Below, piece after piece: positions 14,495 through 21,459 of a stretch of DNA of 26,991 bases. Both the position numbers and the translations under genes were made by a program. A model generated the notes under the pieces. That model saw nothing but the letters and a program-made list of their open reading frames with translations, searched no databases and was not told where the DNA came from. Each line of letters opens with the position of its first letter. The first letter of the stretch is position 1. The stretch is from a virus: the IMG/VR virus record IMGVR_UViG_3300043446_002748, positions 1 through 26,991 of that record. One strand, given 5' to 3'.

Positions 14495-15127
14495 ATGACT
14501 TACACTACAAATCGCCCTTTCCTTAAAAATCACAAAGTTCACGACTTTCATCAATCATTATCCAGAGAAAAAAGGATTATCGAAAGTGGTGAGCATCTTG
14601 CTGTCATTCATCAACTTAATATTGAGTTTGAAAAGATTGGTTTGAGGATTGACTTTGATAGCTTTGAAGATAATTATGGGAATGACAATCTATCTCAATT
14701 TAAAAATAAAGCAGGAGTAGATGCATCTTTTAACCTGATTTGTATTAAAACTGGAAAAATTGTCAAAGAAGGATTCACGATCGATTACAAATTCCGCGAT
14801 CCTAATGCTATTTGGGATGACTTTCTTGCGGAGGTTGTAAGTCAAGATTTTATTCGGTTTAATTCAAGAAAACCGATTGTGCAAGGTTGGGCAACTTGCA
14901 AACATAAGATTAATGATGCTATACTTTATATTCTTCCCTACCATAAAAAAGCAACTCTTGTAATGCGTGAAGAATTGAAGAAAGGATTTGAGAAAAATCG
15001 TTTTCCTCTTGATGATCACCGCCGCAAGATTGCAAAGAATAAAGGTTGGGATACTATCAGTTATACGATTGATTGGGATCGCCTAACTAAAGTATGTCCA
15101 AGCACAATTATATTCAATTATGAGTGA
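14495..15127 (+). CDS. Unknown protein, possible endonuclease partner of the next methyltransferase, 210 aa
   Basis: Mixed alpha/beta protein with strand TIDYKFRD (Asp97-x-Lys99, a possible nuclease D-x-K), VQGWATCKHKINDAILYILP and TLVMREELKKGF. The order acidic residue, D-x-K strand, then a W...K...DxILY strand is like some PD-(D/E)XK nuclease folds, but the match is loose. It overlaps the following methyltransferase gene by 8 nt, which is typical of restriction-modification pairs. Alternatively it is an unrelated phage protein. Confidence 0.55.
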   Translation: MTYTTNRPFLKNHKVHDFHQSLSREKRIIESGEHLAVIHQLNIEFEKIGLRIDFDSFEDNYGNDNLSQFKNKAGVDASFNLICIKTGKIVKEGFTIDYKFRDPNAIWDDFLAEVVSQDFIRFNSRKPIVQGWATCKHKINDAILYILPYHKKATLVMREELKKGFEKNRFPLDDHRRKIAKNKGWDTISYTIDWDRLTKVCPSTIIFNYE

Positions 15128-15794
15128 TGTAAAACTTTATAACGACGATTGTATGAATGTGCTCCCTTCTCTTGCGGATGGGAGCATTTCACTTACTCTT
15201 ACAGATATACCATACGACGAGGTAAATCGTAAGAGTGGTGGATTGAGAAATCTTGATAAAAGTCATGCGGATATTATTACTTTCCCACTTGATAATTTTA
15301 TTGATGAGGTTGTTCGTGTAACTTCTGGGAGCATTTATATCTTTTGTGGATCAGTTCAGGTCTCACATATTCGCAACCGATTGATAGAACACGGTTTATC
15401 TGTGAGGCACTGTATATGGGAGAAAACTAACCCTTCTCCTATGAATGGACAACATATCTGGCTTTCAAGTATAGAGAACTGCGTGTTTGCCAAGAAGTCT
15501 GGTGCCATATTTAATGAGCATTGTAAGTCTGCTGTGTGGCGTTGTGCAACAGAAAGATATAAAGATCATCCTACACCAAAACCTGTTAAATTAATGGCAA
15601 GATTGATTGAAGCAAGTTCAAATGTTGGTGATACTGTGTTAGATCCTTGTATGGGAAGTGGTGCGATTGGTGTTGCTGCAAAACAATGTGGTAGAAAATT
15701 TATTGGTGTTGAAATGAACTTTGACTATTTCAAATTGACAGAGGAAAGAATTAACAGTCAAACTGGCAGTATTTTATCTTTCATGGACAGTTAG
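15120..15794 (+). CDS. Beta-class DNA methyltransferase (N6-adenine or N4-cytosine), 224 aa
   Basis: Motif IV LTDIPYDE (TDIPY 28-32) comes before motif I LDPCMGSGAIGVAA (174-187), with PTPKP (151-155) between them; this permuted order marks beta-class DNA methyltransferases (DpnA/YhdJ-like). The first residue of the usual DPPY is kept and the second is Ile. It methylates adenine N6 or cytosine N4 with AdoMet. Length is normal for the phage form. The dyad of P4 begins within its last codons. Confidence 0.88.
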   Translation: MSDVKLYNDDCMNVLPSLADGSISLTLTDIPYDEVNRKSGGLRNLDKSHADIITFPLDNFIDEVVRVTSGSIYIFCGSVQVSHIRNRLIEHGLSVRHCIWEKTNPSPMNGQHIWLSSIENCVFAKKSGAIFNEHCKSAVWRCATERYKDHPTPKPVKLMARLIEASSNVGDTVLDPCMGSGAIGVAAKQCGRKFIGVEMNFDYFKLTEERINSQTGSILSFMDS

Positions 15795-15840
15795 AAGACT
15801 GGCACAAGACCCGTCAGCAAGGTTGGTTTTCTGCTATAAT
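15786..15840 (+). promoter_or_regulatory. Dyad promoter P4
   Basis: GACAGT (15786-15791), N6, ACTGGC (15798-15803); 31-bp gap; -10 TATAAT at 15835-15840; ATG at 15864. The gap has only a weak hairpin (AGACC...GGTTT with wobble pairs), unlike most sister sites. The dyad overlaps the stop of the methyltransferase gene. Confidence 0.7.
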
Positions 15841-15863
15841 ACCAAAGTATCTGAAGGATCATT

Positions 15864-15989
15864 ATGGACCTGTCTGAATTGATTGACGAACTGCGGGAAA
15901 TCGCAATGTACGAGTCTGATCCCCAAGACTGGATGGGATATTTGAGCGATGATGAACCCTGGGTGCCAGATTCAGAACTGGCATACTGA
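15864..15989 (+). CDS. Small acidic protein, 41 aa
   Basis: Single short gene between P4 and P5: MDLSELIDELREIAMYESDP, then DWMGYLSDDEPWVPDSELAY. Strongly acidic. Its last codons (GATTCAGAACTGGCA) double as the dyad of P5. Not recognised. Confidence 0.6.
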   Translation: MDLSELIDELREIAMYESDPQDWMGYLSDDEPWVPDSELAY

Positions 15990-16021
15990 CCTCTCCACAG
16001 GCACCTGTGTGCCCCTATAAT
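15965..16021 (+). promoter_or_regulatory. Dyad promoter P5
   Basis: GCCAGA (15965-15970), N6, ACTGGC (15977-15982), GCCAG and CTGGC being exact complements; 33-bp gap with hairpin GGCAC (16000-16004)/GTGCC (16009-16013); -10 TATAAT 16016-16021; ATG 16043. The dyad lies wholly inside the preceding gene. Confidence 0.7.
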
Positions 16022-16042
16022 ACCTTCATACGCAACCAAGCA

Positions 16043-16486
16043 ATGACCACCACCTTCGCTGACTACGCCGCTGCTGCTGAGGCACGGAAAGACATCGCTG
16101 CTGCTGTTCTGGGGCACACCTATGCTCTCTGTGAGGCACTGCGCCAGAACTACATTGATTACAGCATCAAGATGCACAAGCACTCTATGGATAGTAATCT
16201 TGATAACCTTGAGTATCACCAGAAGCAAATTGATAAACTGAAGCAGGGCACTTGCGATTATGATTTCTATCCTGAAACTGGTCGTAAGTATCACAAAATC
16301 ATTATGAATGCGAACGGTTCTCGCTCTGTCCACGCTTTTGTGGATAAGAAAACTGGTGAGGTTTATAAGTCTGCAAGTTGGAAAGCACCTGCGAAAGGTG
16401 TTCGCTATGATCTTCGCATCATTGAGCAGCGTGAATGGTTGCTTCAGAATGCTGACTGGGCAGGTGGTTACTTGTACGCTCGCTGA
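16043..16486 (+). CDS. Conserved phage protein, 147 aa
   Basis: ATG at 16043 follows P5 with a leader of about 15 nt. N-terminal helix rich in Ala (MTTTFADYAAAAEARKDI), C-terminal module with SVHAFVDKKTGEVYKSASW and RYDLRI. That C-terminal segment (HAFVD-x-x-TGEVYK-x-ASW) is one I remember from many tailed phages; function is unknown. Codon use is more G+C-rich than in genes before 14 kb. Confidence 0.75.
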   Translation: MTTTFADYAAAAEARKDIAAAVLGHTYALCEALRQNYIDYSIKMHKHSMDSNLDNLEYHQKQIDKLKQGTCDYDFYPETGRKYHKIIMNANGSRSVHAFVDKKTGEVYKSASWKAPAKGVRYDLRIIEQREWLLQNADWAGGYLYAR

Positions 16487-16542
16487 ACCACTTCAACAAC
16501 TGGCACAAGGGGTCGCACAGACCCCTCTGATTGCCCTATAAT
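16487..16542 (+). promoter_or_regulatory. Dyad promoter P6
   Basis: ACCACT (16487-16492), N6, ACTGGC (16499-16504); 32-bp gap with hairpin; -10 TATAAT 16537-16542; ATG at 16549. The ATG lies where the transcript should start, so the mRNA may be leaderless. Confidence 0.7.
16509..16525 (+). terminator. Hairpin nested in P6
   Basis: GGGGTC (16509-16514) and GACCCC (16520-16525), 6-bp stem and 5-nt loop, followed by TCTGATTG. Lies between the stop of the previous gene and the -10 of P6. Confidence 0.55.
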
Positions 16543-16548
16543 AACCTT

Positions 16549-16806
16549 ATGTTCAACACCACTCCTCAAATGTTTGACGCTGCTCAAGAAATTAAAGACC
16601 TGACCGTTACCAAGTCTCTGCGCCTTCTGTGCAATGGTTTCAAGAGTGAGTTTGCTACCTTTGCTTATGCCGATGAACGAATGACTGAACTTCTGCACGA
16701 ACTTGCAAGTGAGTTTGTGAATGCTAACATTCCTGTGGTTGATGAAGATAATCAGGTTGAACTTGGTATGATGCTGCTGGAATCTCTGGACATCATTGCT
16801 CGATGA
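16549..16806 (+). CDS. Hypothetical protein, 85 aa
   Basis: ATG at 16549, 6 nt after the -10 of P6 and without a Shine-Dalgarno sequence, so possibly translated from a leaderless mRNA. Helical protein (MFDAAQEIKDLTVTKSLRLL, ERMTELLHELASEFVNANI), ends in ESLDIIAR. Not recognised. Confidence 0.7.
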   Translation: MFNTTPQMFDAAQEIKDLTVTKSLRLLCNGFKSEFATFAYADERMTELLHELASEFVNANIPVVDEDNQVELGMMLLESLDIIAR

Positions 16807-16889
16807 CTTGGATACTTTTATGGATTTTACTTTCTGTTCCTGTTGCAGTAATCGTTGGAAAGTTGATTGAAACTCCCGATGACTTCTAA
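16803..16889 (+). CDS. Very small single-pass membrane protein, 28 aa
   Basis: ATGA overlap with the previous gene. MTWILLWILLSVPVAVIVGK is a clear membrane helix followed by LIETPDDF. A second overlapping frame (16879-17013, MTSKEKLLFVSSF) could fill the gap to the next gene but overlaps it by 73 nt and was not accepted. Confidence 0.6.
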   Translation: MTWILLWILLSVPVAVIVGKLIETPDDF

Positions 16890-16940
16890 AGAAAAACTGC
16901 TTTTCGTTTCATCCTTCATTTGGTTTCTTCACTGGGGTCA

Positions 16941-17417
16941 ATGTCTTACGTTCAAATTTCTGGATACGGTTATTCTAAACGCCTCTGTGAGGACGTTACC
17001 ACTTGGTTTCTGAATCGTTTTCTGCCCCGTCATAAGATTGAGGTGGAGATTCTCCATCGTGGTCTGAAACGTGAGGCAGTTTATGGTTACTGTGACTATG
17101 TGGGTGAATCACGTCGTCCCCGTGAGTTTCTGATTGAACTTAATACCTATATGGATGAGGAGTTGTATATAAAAACTCTTTTGCATGAACTGGTCCACCT
17201 GCGACAGTGGGTAGTCGGTTCACTGCAGGTCCGATACGGAAAATTGTGTTATTCTAAAGAACCTGTGGAAAAATACGACTATTGGCATCAACCACACGAA
17301 ATAGAGGCACGGGAACAGGAAGAAACCCTATACCTGGAGTACCTGTTTGAGAAGAATGGTTGTGAATCGCAGGAGGATGTGATAAAATATCTTCCAAATC
17401 GTTTGATGGTGGTATGA
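16941..17417 (+). CDS. SprT-like zinc metallopeptidase, 158 aa
   Basis: Zinc motif HELVH (82-86, in TLLHELVHLRQW) plus a downstream EIEAREQEE segment that can supply the third ligand, as in SprT/Spartan-like and related phage peptidases. ATG at 16941 gives MSYVQISGYGYS. Phage homologues are common, and their substrates are mostly unknown; a DNA-protein crosslink or host-protein role is only by analogy. The zinc-ribbon C-terminal part of SprT is missing. Confidence 0.8.
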   Translation: MSYVQISGYGYSKRLCEDVTTWFLNRFLPRHKIEVEILHRGLKREAVYGYCDYVGESRRPREFLIELNTYMDEELYIKTLLHELVHLRQWVVGSLQVRYGKLCYSKEPVEKYDYWHQPHEIEAREQEETLYLEYLFEKNGCESQEDVIKYLPNRLMVV

Positions 17418-17418
17418 G

Positions 17419-17997
17419 ATGGTTAAGAAACTGGACAGCAGCAAACTGATGTATTCTGAAGGAAATAATGATGAATGTTACACACCAAACTACGGTGTAG
17501 CACCCATTCTCAAATATATTCCTAAAGATGCAAAGGTATGGTGCCCATTTGATACCAAAGAGAGTGAATTTGTCAAGCAGATTGGAGCACAAAATTTAGT
17601 CATTTCAACACACATTTCAACGGGTCAAGACTTTCTAACATATGATCCAAACTTTGAATGGGATGTGATTGTATCTAATCCACCATTTACAAACAAACGA
17701 AAGTTCTTTGAGCGAGCACTATCATTTGGCAAACCATTTGCTCTGATTATGACCAATACTTGGTTAAATGATTCTGCACCAAAGCAACTGTTTAAGGAAA
17801 AAGATCTGCAGTTGCTGATGTTTGATAAGCGGATGAAGTTTCATAGTCCTGATGGTCGTCCAAATGATAAGATCACGTTTAGCAGTAGTTATTACTGTTG
17901 GAACTTTCTACCAAAACAAATCATAATGGAAGAACTCGCTGTGCCACCTTCCAAACTGGCACAGAGAACTAGCAGCGAGGCAGTTCTTCCCCTATAA
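17419..17997 (+). CDS. Phage DNA N6-adenine methyltransferase (NPPF type), 192 aa
   Basis: Contains ECYTPNYGV (19-27), VWCPFD, a degenerate AdoMet region, and motif IV VIVSNPPF (NPPF 87-90) followed by TNKRKFFERALSFGKPFALI. This is the short phage adenine methyltransferase type that lacks a separate recognition domain. The last 20 codons run through the dyad and hairpin of P7, and the stop TAA (17995-17997) lies inside the -10 box TATAAT. Self-protection of phage DNA is the usual role. Confidence 0.8.
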   Translation: MVKKLDSSKLMYSEGNNDECYTPNYGVAPILKYIPKDAKVWCPFDTKESEFVKQIGAQNLVISTHISTGQDFLTYDPNFEWDVIVSNPPFTNKRKFFERALSFGKPFALIMTNTWLNDSAPKQLFKEKDLQLLMFDKRMKFHSPDGRPNDKITFSSSYYCWNFLPKQIIMEELAVPPSKLAQRTSSEAVLPL

Positions 17998-17998
17998 T
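17943..17998 (+). promoter_or_regulatory. Dyad promoter P7
   Basis: GCCACC (17943-17948), N6, ACTGGC (17955-17960); 32-bp gap with hairpin AGAACT (17965-17970)/AGTTCT (17982-17987); -10 TATAAT 17993-17998; GGTAATC downstream; ATG 18023. The whole promoter is inside the methyltransferase gene. Confidence 0.7.
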
Positions 17999-18022
17999 AA
18001 GAAGGTAATCAAGGGAACCACA

Positions 18023-18184
18023 ATGGTCACCGACACTACTACAGACGCCCAACTGCGCCGCACCATTCAGAAAAAGATTGAAAATGAAATGCCTCTTCAA
18101 CTTCTGAAGCGCATTGTTTATGAGGTGCGCTGTGAAGAAATGGGCATTCGCCCTGACGGTTGGAAACTCTACCCTGAGGACTGA
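18023..18184 (+). CDS. Hypothetical protein, 53 aa
   Basis: First gene of the P7 unit, leader about 18 nt. Helical (AQLRRTIQKKIENEMPLQLL, KRIVYEVRCEEMG) with a GIRPDGWKLYPED tail. Not recognised. Confidence 0.65.
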   Translation: MVTDTTTDAQLRRTIQKKIENEMPLQLLKRIVYEVRCEEMGIRPDGWKLYPED

Positions 18185-18185
18185 A

Positions 18186-18395
18186 ATGACTGAATTCTAC
18201 GATTACGTTCTTTCTTTCTACGGTAAAGACGGCATCTATCCGATGGGTGCTACACTTGAACTGATTCAGAAAGCAACCAACGATCTGATTCAAATTCTGA
18301 ATATCAAAGGGCAAGAGTTCTGTGGTGATAGTGTTGACCGCGAATTTGTCCGTGATCTTCTGATCGATAAGTACAAACTTCAATTCCCAAACTGA
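18186..18395 (+). CDS. Conserved-looking cyanophage protein, 69 aa
   Basis: ATG one nt after the previous stop. MTEFYDYVLSFYGKDGIYPM followed by two helices (ATLELIQKATNDLIQILN, DREFVRDLLIDKY). The FYGxxGIYPMGAT stretch is familiar from other cyanophages. Function unknown. Confidence 0.75.
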   Translation: MTEFYDYVLSFYGKDGIYPMGATLELIQKATNDLIQILNIKGQEFCGDSVDREFVRDLLIDKYKLQFPN

Positions 18396-18556
18396 TGAAA
18401 AACTATCGCATTCGTGTTGAAACCTACGATGGTTGCTGCACCATCTGGTATGAAAAATCCAAAGCAAAAAAAGCACCAACTCTCATCTGTAATCGTGTTT
18501 ATTCACAACTCTGTGGATTGAACATCAAAGAAATTGATGTGAGCGTCTCTGTATGA
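18395..18556 (+). CDS. Hypothetical protein, 53 aa
   Basis: TGATG junction. Basic, with a CC pair (YDGCCTIWYEKSKAKKAP) and a beta-strand pattern at both ends (NYRIRVETYDG, IKEIDVSVSV). Not recognised. Confidence 0.6.
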   Translation: MKNYRIRVETYDGCCTIWYEKSKAKKAPTLICNRVYSQLCGLNIKEIDVSVSV

Positions 18557-18651
18557 CAATCATAATTGCTGCTGTATCCTTATTCTTCTTATTTCTTGTA
18601 ATTTCCTTTGTTGCATCGTTTTTTGATGATGATTATGACAACTCATACTAA
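18553..18651 (+). CDS. Very small single-pass membrane protein, 32 aa
   Basis: ATGA overlap. MTIIIAAVSLFFLFLVISFV is a strong membrane helix and FFDDDYDNSY an acidic tail, probably cytoplasmic or periplasmic side unresolved. It resembles the 28-residue protein at 16803 in layout: helix then short acidic end. Confidence 0.6.
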   Translation: MTIIIAAVSLFFLFLVISFVASFFDDDYDNSY

Positions 18652-18799
18652 ACCTATTTTTATCAAACAGTTTGCAAAGCGATGGTATTTGGTCTGGTCT
18701 GATACTGGACGCACGATTGCATCATTTGCATCTGAGTTTGAAGCTTACTCTGCTCGTCGTTTTATGATAGAATATAACAAAAATGGAGGAATCAAATGA
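18635..18799 (+). CDS. Hypothetical protein, 54 aa
   Basis: ATG at 18635 overlaps the membrane-protein gene by 17 nt; in-frame ATGs a few codons upstream are possible. Contains KPIFIKQFAKRWYLVWSDTG and FEAYSARRFMIEYNKNGG. The sequence GGAGG before the next gene lies in its 3' end. Confidence 0.6.
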   Translation: MTTHTKPIFIKQFAKRWYLVWSDTGRTIASFASEFEAYSARRFMIEYNKNGGIK

Positions 18800-18954
18800 G
18801 TTACTATTGGACAACCAAAATGAACGACGCAACAAATCGTCGTATTGATAAACTGATGAGCGAAGGTGTGAAAATTGACACTGCAACTCATGAAGGACGG
18901 AAGACAATTGGATACAATTATCTTGAACTTGCACTTGACGAATCTGAAGAATGA
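18796..18954 (+). CDS. Hypothetical protein, 52 aa
   Basis: ATGA overlap, preceded by GGAGGAATCA. Begins MSYYWTTKMNDATNRRIDKL, ends LELALDESEE. The stop overlaps the ATG of the secreted protein gene. Not recognised. Confidence 0.65.
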   Translation: MSYYWTTKMNDATNRRIDKLMSEGVKIDTATHEGRKTIGYNYLELALDESEE

Positions 18955-19334
18955 AAAAACTTCTATTGCTAACTGCTCTTCTGTTTGCCTCTCCTGCGTT
19001 GGCACAGACTGTACCAACGAAACCGAAAGTTTATCGCCCATTTGTATATGAAACTCCCTGTGCATTGGATGTAGGTCTGCAGACTCAATTTGATACCTGT
19101 AAGGTGGTTGAAACCCGCGAAACTGGTGGAGCACTGCGAACCCGTAACATTTACTCCAATCGGTTTGGTCTGACGATCAAGTCGTGGTTTGATAAAGAGA
19201 AAGGTTTTATGACCTGGGATAGTCATAACAAGTTTGCCTATAAATGGGAATACAAACTTGCAGGAACTGGTGAACAGGGTAATTGGTCACTGGTGATGCC
19301 AGGTTTTCTACTTCAAAATGTATCTTGGGACTGA
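18951..19334 (+). CDS. Secreted/periplasmic protein with signal peptide, 127 aa
   Basis: Begins with a Sec signal peptide, KK then a Leu-rich core and the cleavage site ALA-Q after residue 18. The mature part of about 109 residues is beta-rich with two Cys (TPCALDVG, FDTCKVVET) that could form a disulfide, and WEYKLAGTGEQGNWSLVMPG. Export by a lytic phage suggests action on the cell envelope or superinfection exclusion; the fold is not recognised. Confidence 0.75.
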   Translation: MKKLLLLTALLFASPALAQTVPTKPKVYRPFVYETPCALDVGLQTQFDTCKVVETRETGGALRTRNIYSNRFGLTIKSWFDKEKGFMTWDSHNKFAYKWEYKLAGTGEQGNWSLVMPGFLLQNVSWD

Positions 19335-19340
19335 ATTACA

Positions 19341-19544
19341 ATGATTGAAGAGACTGTACAACTGAATGTTCATGAAATTGGTGTCATTCTATCTGCATTG
19401 CAGCAGTTAGATCTCCGTGAGGAAAATCAAATTGCACGGGAATATGGAAGTGTGCCAGCACTGTATAACAAACTCTATTCGGTCTGGGAGCGAATGGACA
19501 GATCAGGAACTGTCCTACGCAACGACGTGGTGCCGTCCTTCTGA
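19341..19544 (+). CDS. Hypothetical protein, 67 aa
   Basis: MIEETVQLNVHEIGVILSAL, then helix LREENQIAREYGSVPALYNK and a C-terminal part that encodes the P8 dyad (codons 53-58). Ends directly before the -10 of P8. Not recognised. Confidence 0.65.
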   Translation: MIEETVQLNVHEIGVILSALQQLDLREENQIAREYGSVPALYNKLYSVWERMDRSGTVLRNDVVPSF

Positions 19545-19552
19545 CCTATAAT
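19497..19552 (+). promoter_or_regulatory. Dyad promoter P8
   Basis: GACAGA (19497-19502), N6, ACTGTC (19509-19514), a near-perfect GACAG/CTGTC palindrome; 32-bp gap with little hairpin potential; -10 TATAAT 19547-19552; GGTAATC downstream; ATG 19577. Entirely inside the preceding gene up to the stop. Confidence 0.7.
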
Positions 19553-19576
19553 ACAGAGGTAATCGGGAGACACCCA

Positions 19577-19837
19577 ATGCAGACCCCTCAACTGACTTCC
19601 AAGGACGGTAATATGGTGGTTGACTTCTACCCCGTCAAGACCCCCTATGGTGATATTTCGCAACAGTGGTTTCTCCGTGCAGTGACCTTTGCTCCTCACG
19701 GGCAAGTGTCGAAGAAGTTTCTGAACCGTGTGGAGATGCTGCTGGACATTCGTGAGCGTCTGGCATATGGTTACACTGAAACCCGTGATAACTCTAACCT
19801 GCCCCAACTGGGCAATCCTTTCTATGGTGCTTGCTGA
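19577..19837 (+). CDS. Hypothetical protein, 86 aa
   Basis: First gene of the P8 unit, leader about 18 nt. Beta-rich N-terminal part (NMVVDFYPVKTPYGDISQQW), then a helix (SKKFLNRVEMLLDIRERLAY) and GNPFYGAC. Not recognised. Confidence 0.65.
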   Translation: MQTPQLTSKDGNMVVDFYPVKTPYGDISQQWFLRAVTFAPHGQVSKKFLNRVEMLLDIRERLAYGYTETRDNSNLPQLGNPFYGAC

Positions 19838-20001
19838 TGGCATTTACAACTGATGAACTGGGTGCAATGTTGAATGTGTTCACGTATTACCAGGATTGGG
19901 ATGATTTATCTGAACTGATTGAATATGATGTTCACAAACTTCGGGCAAAAATAATGTCTGAAATGATGTCACAAATTTCCTACGATTTGGAGTGTGGTTG
20001 A
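19837..20001 (+). CDS. Hypothetical acidic protein, 54 aa
   Basis: TGATG junction. Helical: MAFTTDELGAMLNVFTYYQD, then LSELIEYDVHKLRAKIMSEM. Not recognised. Confidence 0.6.
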   Translation: MAFTTDELGAMLNVFTYYQDWDDLSELIEYDVHKLRAKIMSEMMSQISYDLECG

Positions 20002-20150
20002 TGAAACTCTATCTTACTGCAACAATTGCTTTTGCTTTTTTCGTGGGTTGGAATGTTTTTTTGATTCGCCGCGATTCGGAACTGTTCAAGGCATACAATG
20101 CCTGTGCTCACTACACTCATCACCCCGATTGCCCTTACGATCAAAAATGA
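20001..20150 (+). CDS. Small membrane-anchored protein with Cys tail, 49 aa
   Basis: TGATG junction. Residues 3-22 (LYLTATIAFAFFVGWNVFLI) form a membrane helix; RRDSELF follows, then ACAHYTHHPDCPYDQK with two Cys and three His, a possible metal site. Basic residues after the helix suggest the tail faces the cytoplasm. Confidence 0.65.
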   Translation: MKLYLTATIAFAFFVGWNVFLIRRDSELFKAYNACAHYTHHPDCPYDQK

Positions 20151-20329
20151 ACGACGAAGACATTACTCAATTCCTAAAAGCATTTTCTGATTTTATGAAA
20201 CACTCTGAAGAGCAAATTGATTCCTATCGAAAGTGGGAAGAAGCAAAGAATTACACTGATCTCTTTTATGAGCAAAAAGCAGCAGAATTAGAGATTACTG
20301 TAGACTATTACATTCAGGAGTTTGTATGA
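20147..20329 (+). CDS. Hypothetical helical protein, 60 aa
   Basis: ATGA overlap start. MNDEDITQFLKAFSDFMKHS and an Ala/Glu-rich helix (WEEAKNYTDLFYEQKAAELE). Stop overlaps the next ATG. Not recognised. Confidence 0.65.
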   Translation: MNDEDITQFLKAFSDFMKHSEEQIDSYRKWEEAKNYTDLFYEQKAAELEITVDYYIQEFV

Positions 20330-20496
20330 GCACGCAAAACAAATTGGTTCTGGGATTGATGCAAGTTGATAATCTTATCTCCTTACTTGAAGGAAATGAG
20401 TATCAACAGTTTCTGTATTCTCATTTGATTCCGATTCGAACTGAACTCAAGAGGCAGTTGACAAATCTTGAACATTCTTCTAAAATAACCGAGTAA
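20326..20496 (+). CDS. Hypothetical protein, 56 aa
   Basis: ATGA overlap. Two-helix pattern (NKLVLGLMQVDNLISLLEG, LIPIRTELKRQLTNLEH). Not recognised. Confidence 0.65.
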   Translation: MSTQNKLVLGLMQVDNLISLLEGNEYQQFLYSHLIPIRTELKRQLTNLEHSSKITE

Positions 20497-20509
20497 TTTA
20501 TCTCATACA

Positions 20510-20740
20510 ATGAAATATCTTTATATTGTTGATTACTGGGTGCCGTTTCCATCTTCTGAGTATGGTGGAATGATCAATCTGATTGCTGAGTCTGATACTG
20601 AAGCATTTACTTTGCTTTCAGAAGAGGAGCAATTTGATGAAAGGTATCAAGATCGCATTATGGAAAGAGTCGTCAATGCACAAAGATTTGCATTGCAGGA
20701 TGATTACGAGTCTGGTATTCTGGAGGCATTTACAACGTGA
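20510..20740 (+). CDS. Hypothetical protein, 76 aa
   Basis: Starts MKYLYIVDYWVPFPSSEYGG, with a strand-turn-helix pattern and DTEAFTLLSEEEQFDERYQ. The YWVPFPSSEYGGM start recalls small proteins in which a conserved strand precedes a D-T-E-A-F helix; function unknown. Its stop overlaps a GTG start. Confidence 0.65.
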   Translation: MKYLYIVDYWVPFPSSEYGGMINLIAESDTEAFTLLSEEEQFDERYQDRIMERVVNAQRFALQDDYESGILEAFTT

Positions 20741-20898
20741 CGCAACTCTATCGTATTGAAGAAATGTTTTCTCACGGTTGGGAATTGATTGAAGAGGATG
20801 CAAAACAACTGACGAAAGAGCAGTGTGATCAAAGACTTCAAATCTATCTTGAAAGAGGATACAATCCAAACTATCTCCGTGCAGTCCGTGACTCCTGA
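20737..20898 (+). CDS. Conserved-looking cyanophage protein, 53 aa
   Basis: GTG start overlapping the previous TGA (GTGA). MTQLYRIEEMFSHGWELIEE, KEQCDQRLQIYLERGYNPNY, LRAVRDS. The combination RIEE-x6-GWELIEED...GYNPNYLRAV is one I know from cyanomyoviruses. Function unknown. Confidence 0.7.
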   Translation: MTQLYRIEEMFSHGWELIEEDAKQLTKEQCDQRLQIYLERGYNPNYLRAVRDS

Positions 20899-21169
20899 AT
20901 TTCCCCACAAACCACCGAAAGGAATGTATTATGAGCAGACAGAGTTTAAACGCAATGTTATTGCTATCTGGATTCATTATCAGCGTCGGTTTGATTACAA
21001 TCTGGGTGATCCCGTCCGTTGTATCTGGGGATTCTACGACTCCAAAAAACGAACATTTTATTCCCCTGTCAACTCCAAAACCATTGGAAAGTCAGTGGAT
21101 ATAGAGAATACAACTCCGTATTCTGCAATGATACCAAAGCAAACTCCACTAACTGCTGCATTTGTATGA
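20888..21169 (+). CDS. Conserved-looking phage protein, 93 aa
   Basis: GTG at 20888 gives MTPEFPHKPPKGMYYEQTEF; another GTG at 20879 and an ATG at 20927 are in frame, so the start is uncertain. Contains NVIAIWIHYQRRFDYNLGDP, CIWGFYDSKKRTFYSPVNSK and TPYSAM. A recognisable cyanophage family without known function; the alternating aromatic strands suggest a beta fold. Confidence 0.7.
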   Translation: MTPEFPHKPPKGMYYEQTEFKRNVIAIWIHYQRRFDYNLGDPVRCIWGFYDSKKRTFYSPVNSKTIGKSVDIENTTPYSAMIPKQTPLTAAFV

Positions 21170-21459
21170 GTTATACACCAAAAGTCAATGATTATGTCAT
21201 TTGGACCAATGGTGTAGAAGGATGGGTGTATTTTAAGGATAAAGAATACATCACGATCGAACAGTCTGTGCGTCCAAAAGATGAAATTAATTATCTGTGT
21301 TGTTCACTTCATCGAAATGAACGAGTGCTTGTAGTTTGCTATCCTGAACAATGGAAAGAACTGACCTATGTAAGATCAAGAGATTCAAGGTATGAAGAAG
21401 AAAAAAACGTTATGGAGACTGTGGGCAAAAGCAATTGGGGAGAAGGCAACGAAAAATGA
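21166..21459 (+). CDS. Hypothetical protein, 97 aa
   Basis: ATG overlaps the previous stop. SH3-like or small beta-barrel pattern: VNDYVIWTNGVEGWVYFKDK, YITIEQSVRP, RVLVVCYPEQWKELTYV. Cys residues CC at about 46-47. It overlaps the next gene by 68 nt. Confidence 0.65.
   Translation: MSYTPKVNDYVIWTNGVEGWVYFKDKEYITIEQSVRPKDEINYLCCSLHRNERVLVVCYPEQWKELTYVRSRDSRYEEEKNVMETVGKSNWGEGNEK

Noticed and set aside
15791-16333. Minus-strand open frame of 180 codons
   Set aside because: It lies opposite two promoters and two plus-strand genes with recognisable content; the translation looks like a codon shadow.
16879-17013. Plus-strand frame of 44 codons with hydrophobic start between 16889 and the peptidase gene
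   Set aside because: It overlaps the well-supported metallopeptidase gene by 73 nt, much more than other overlaps in this part; kept only as a possibility.
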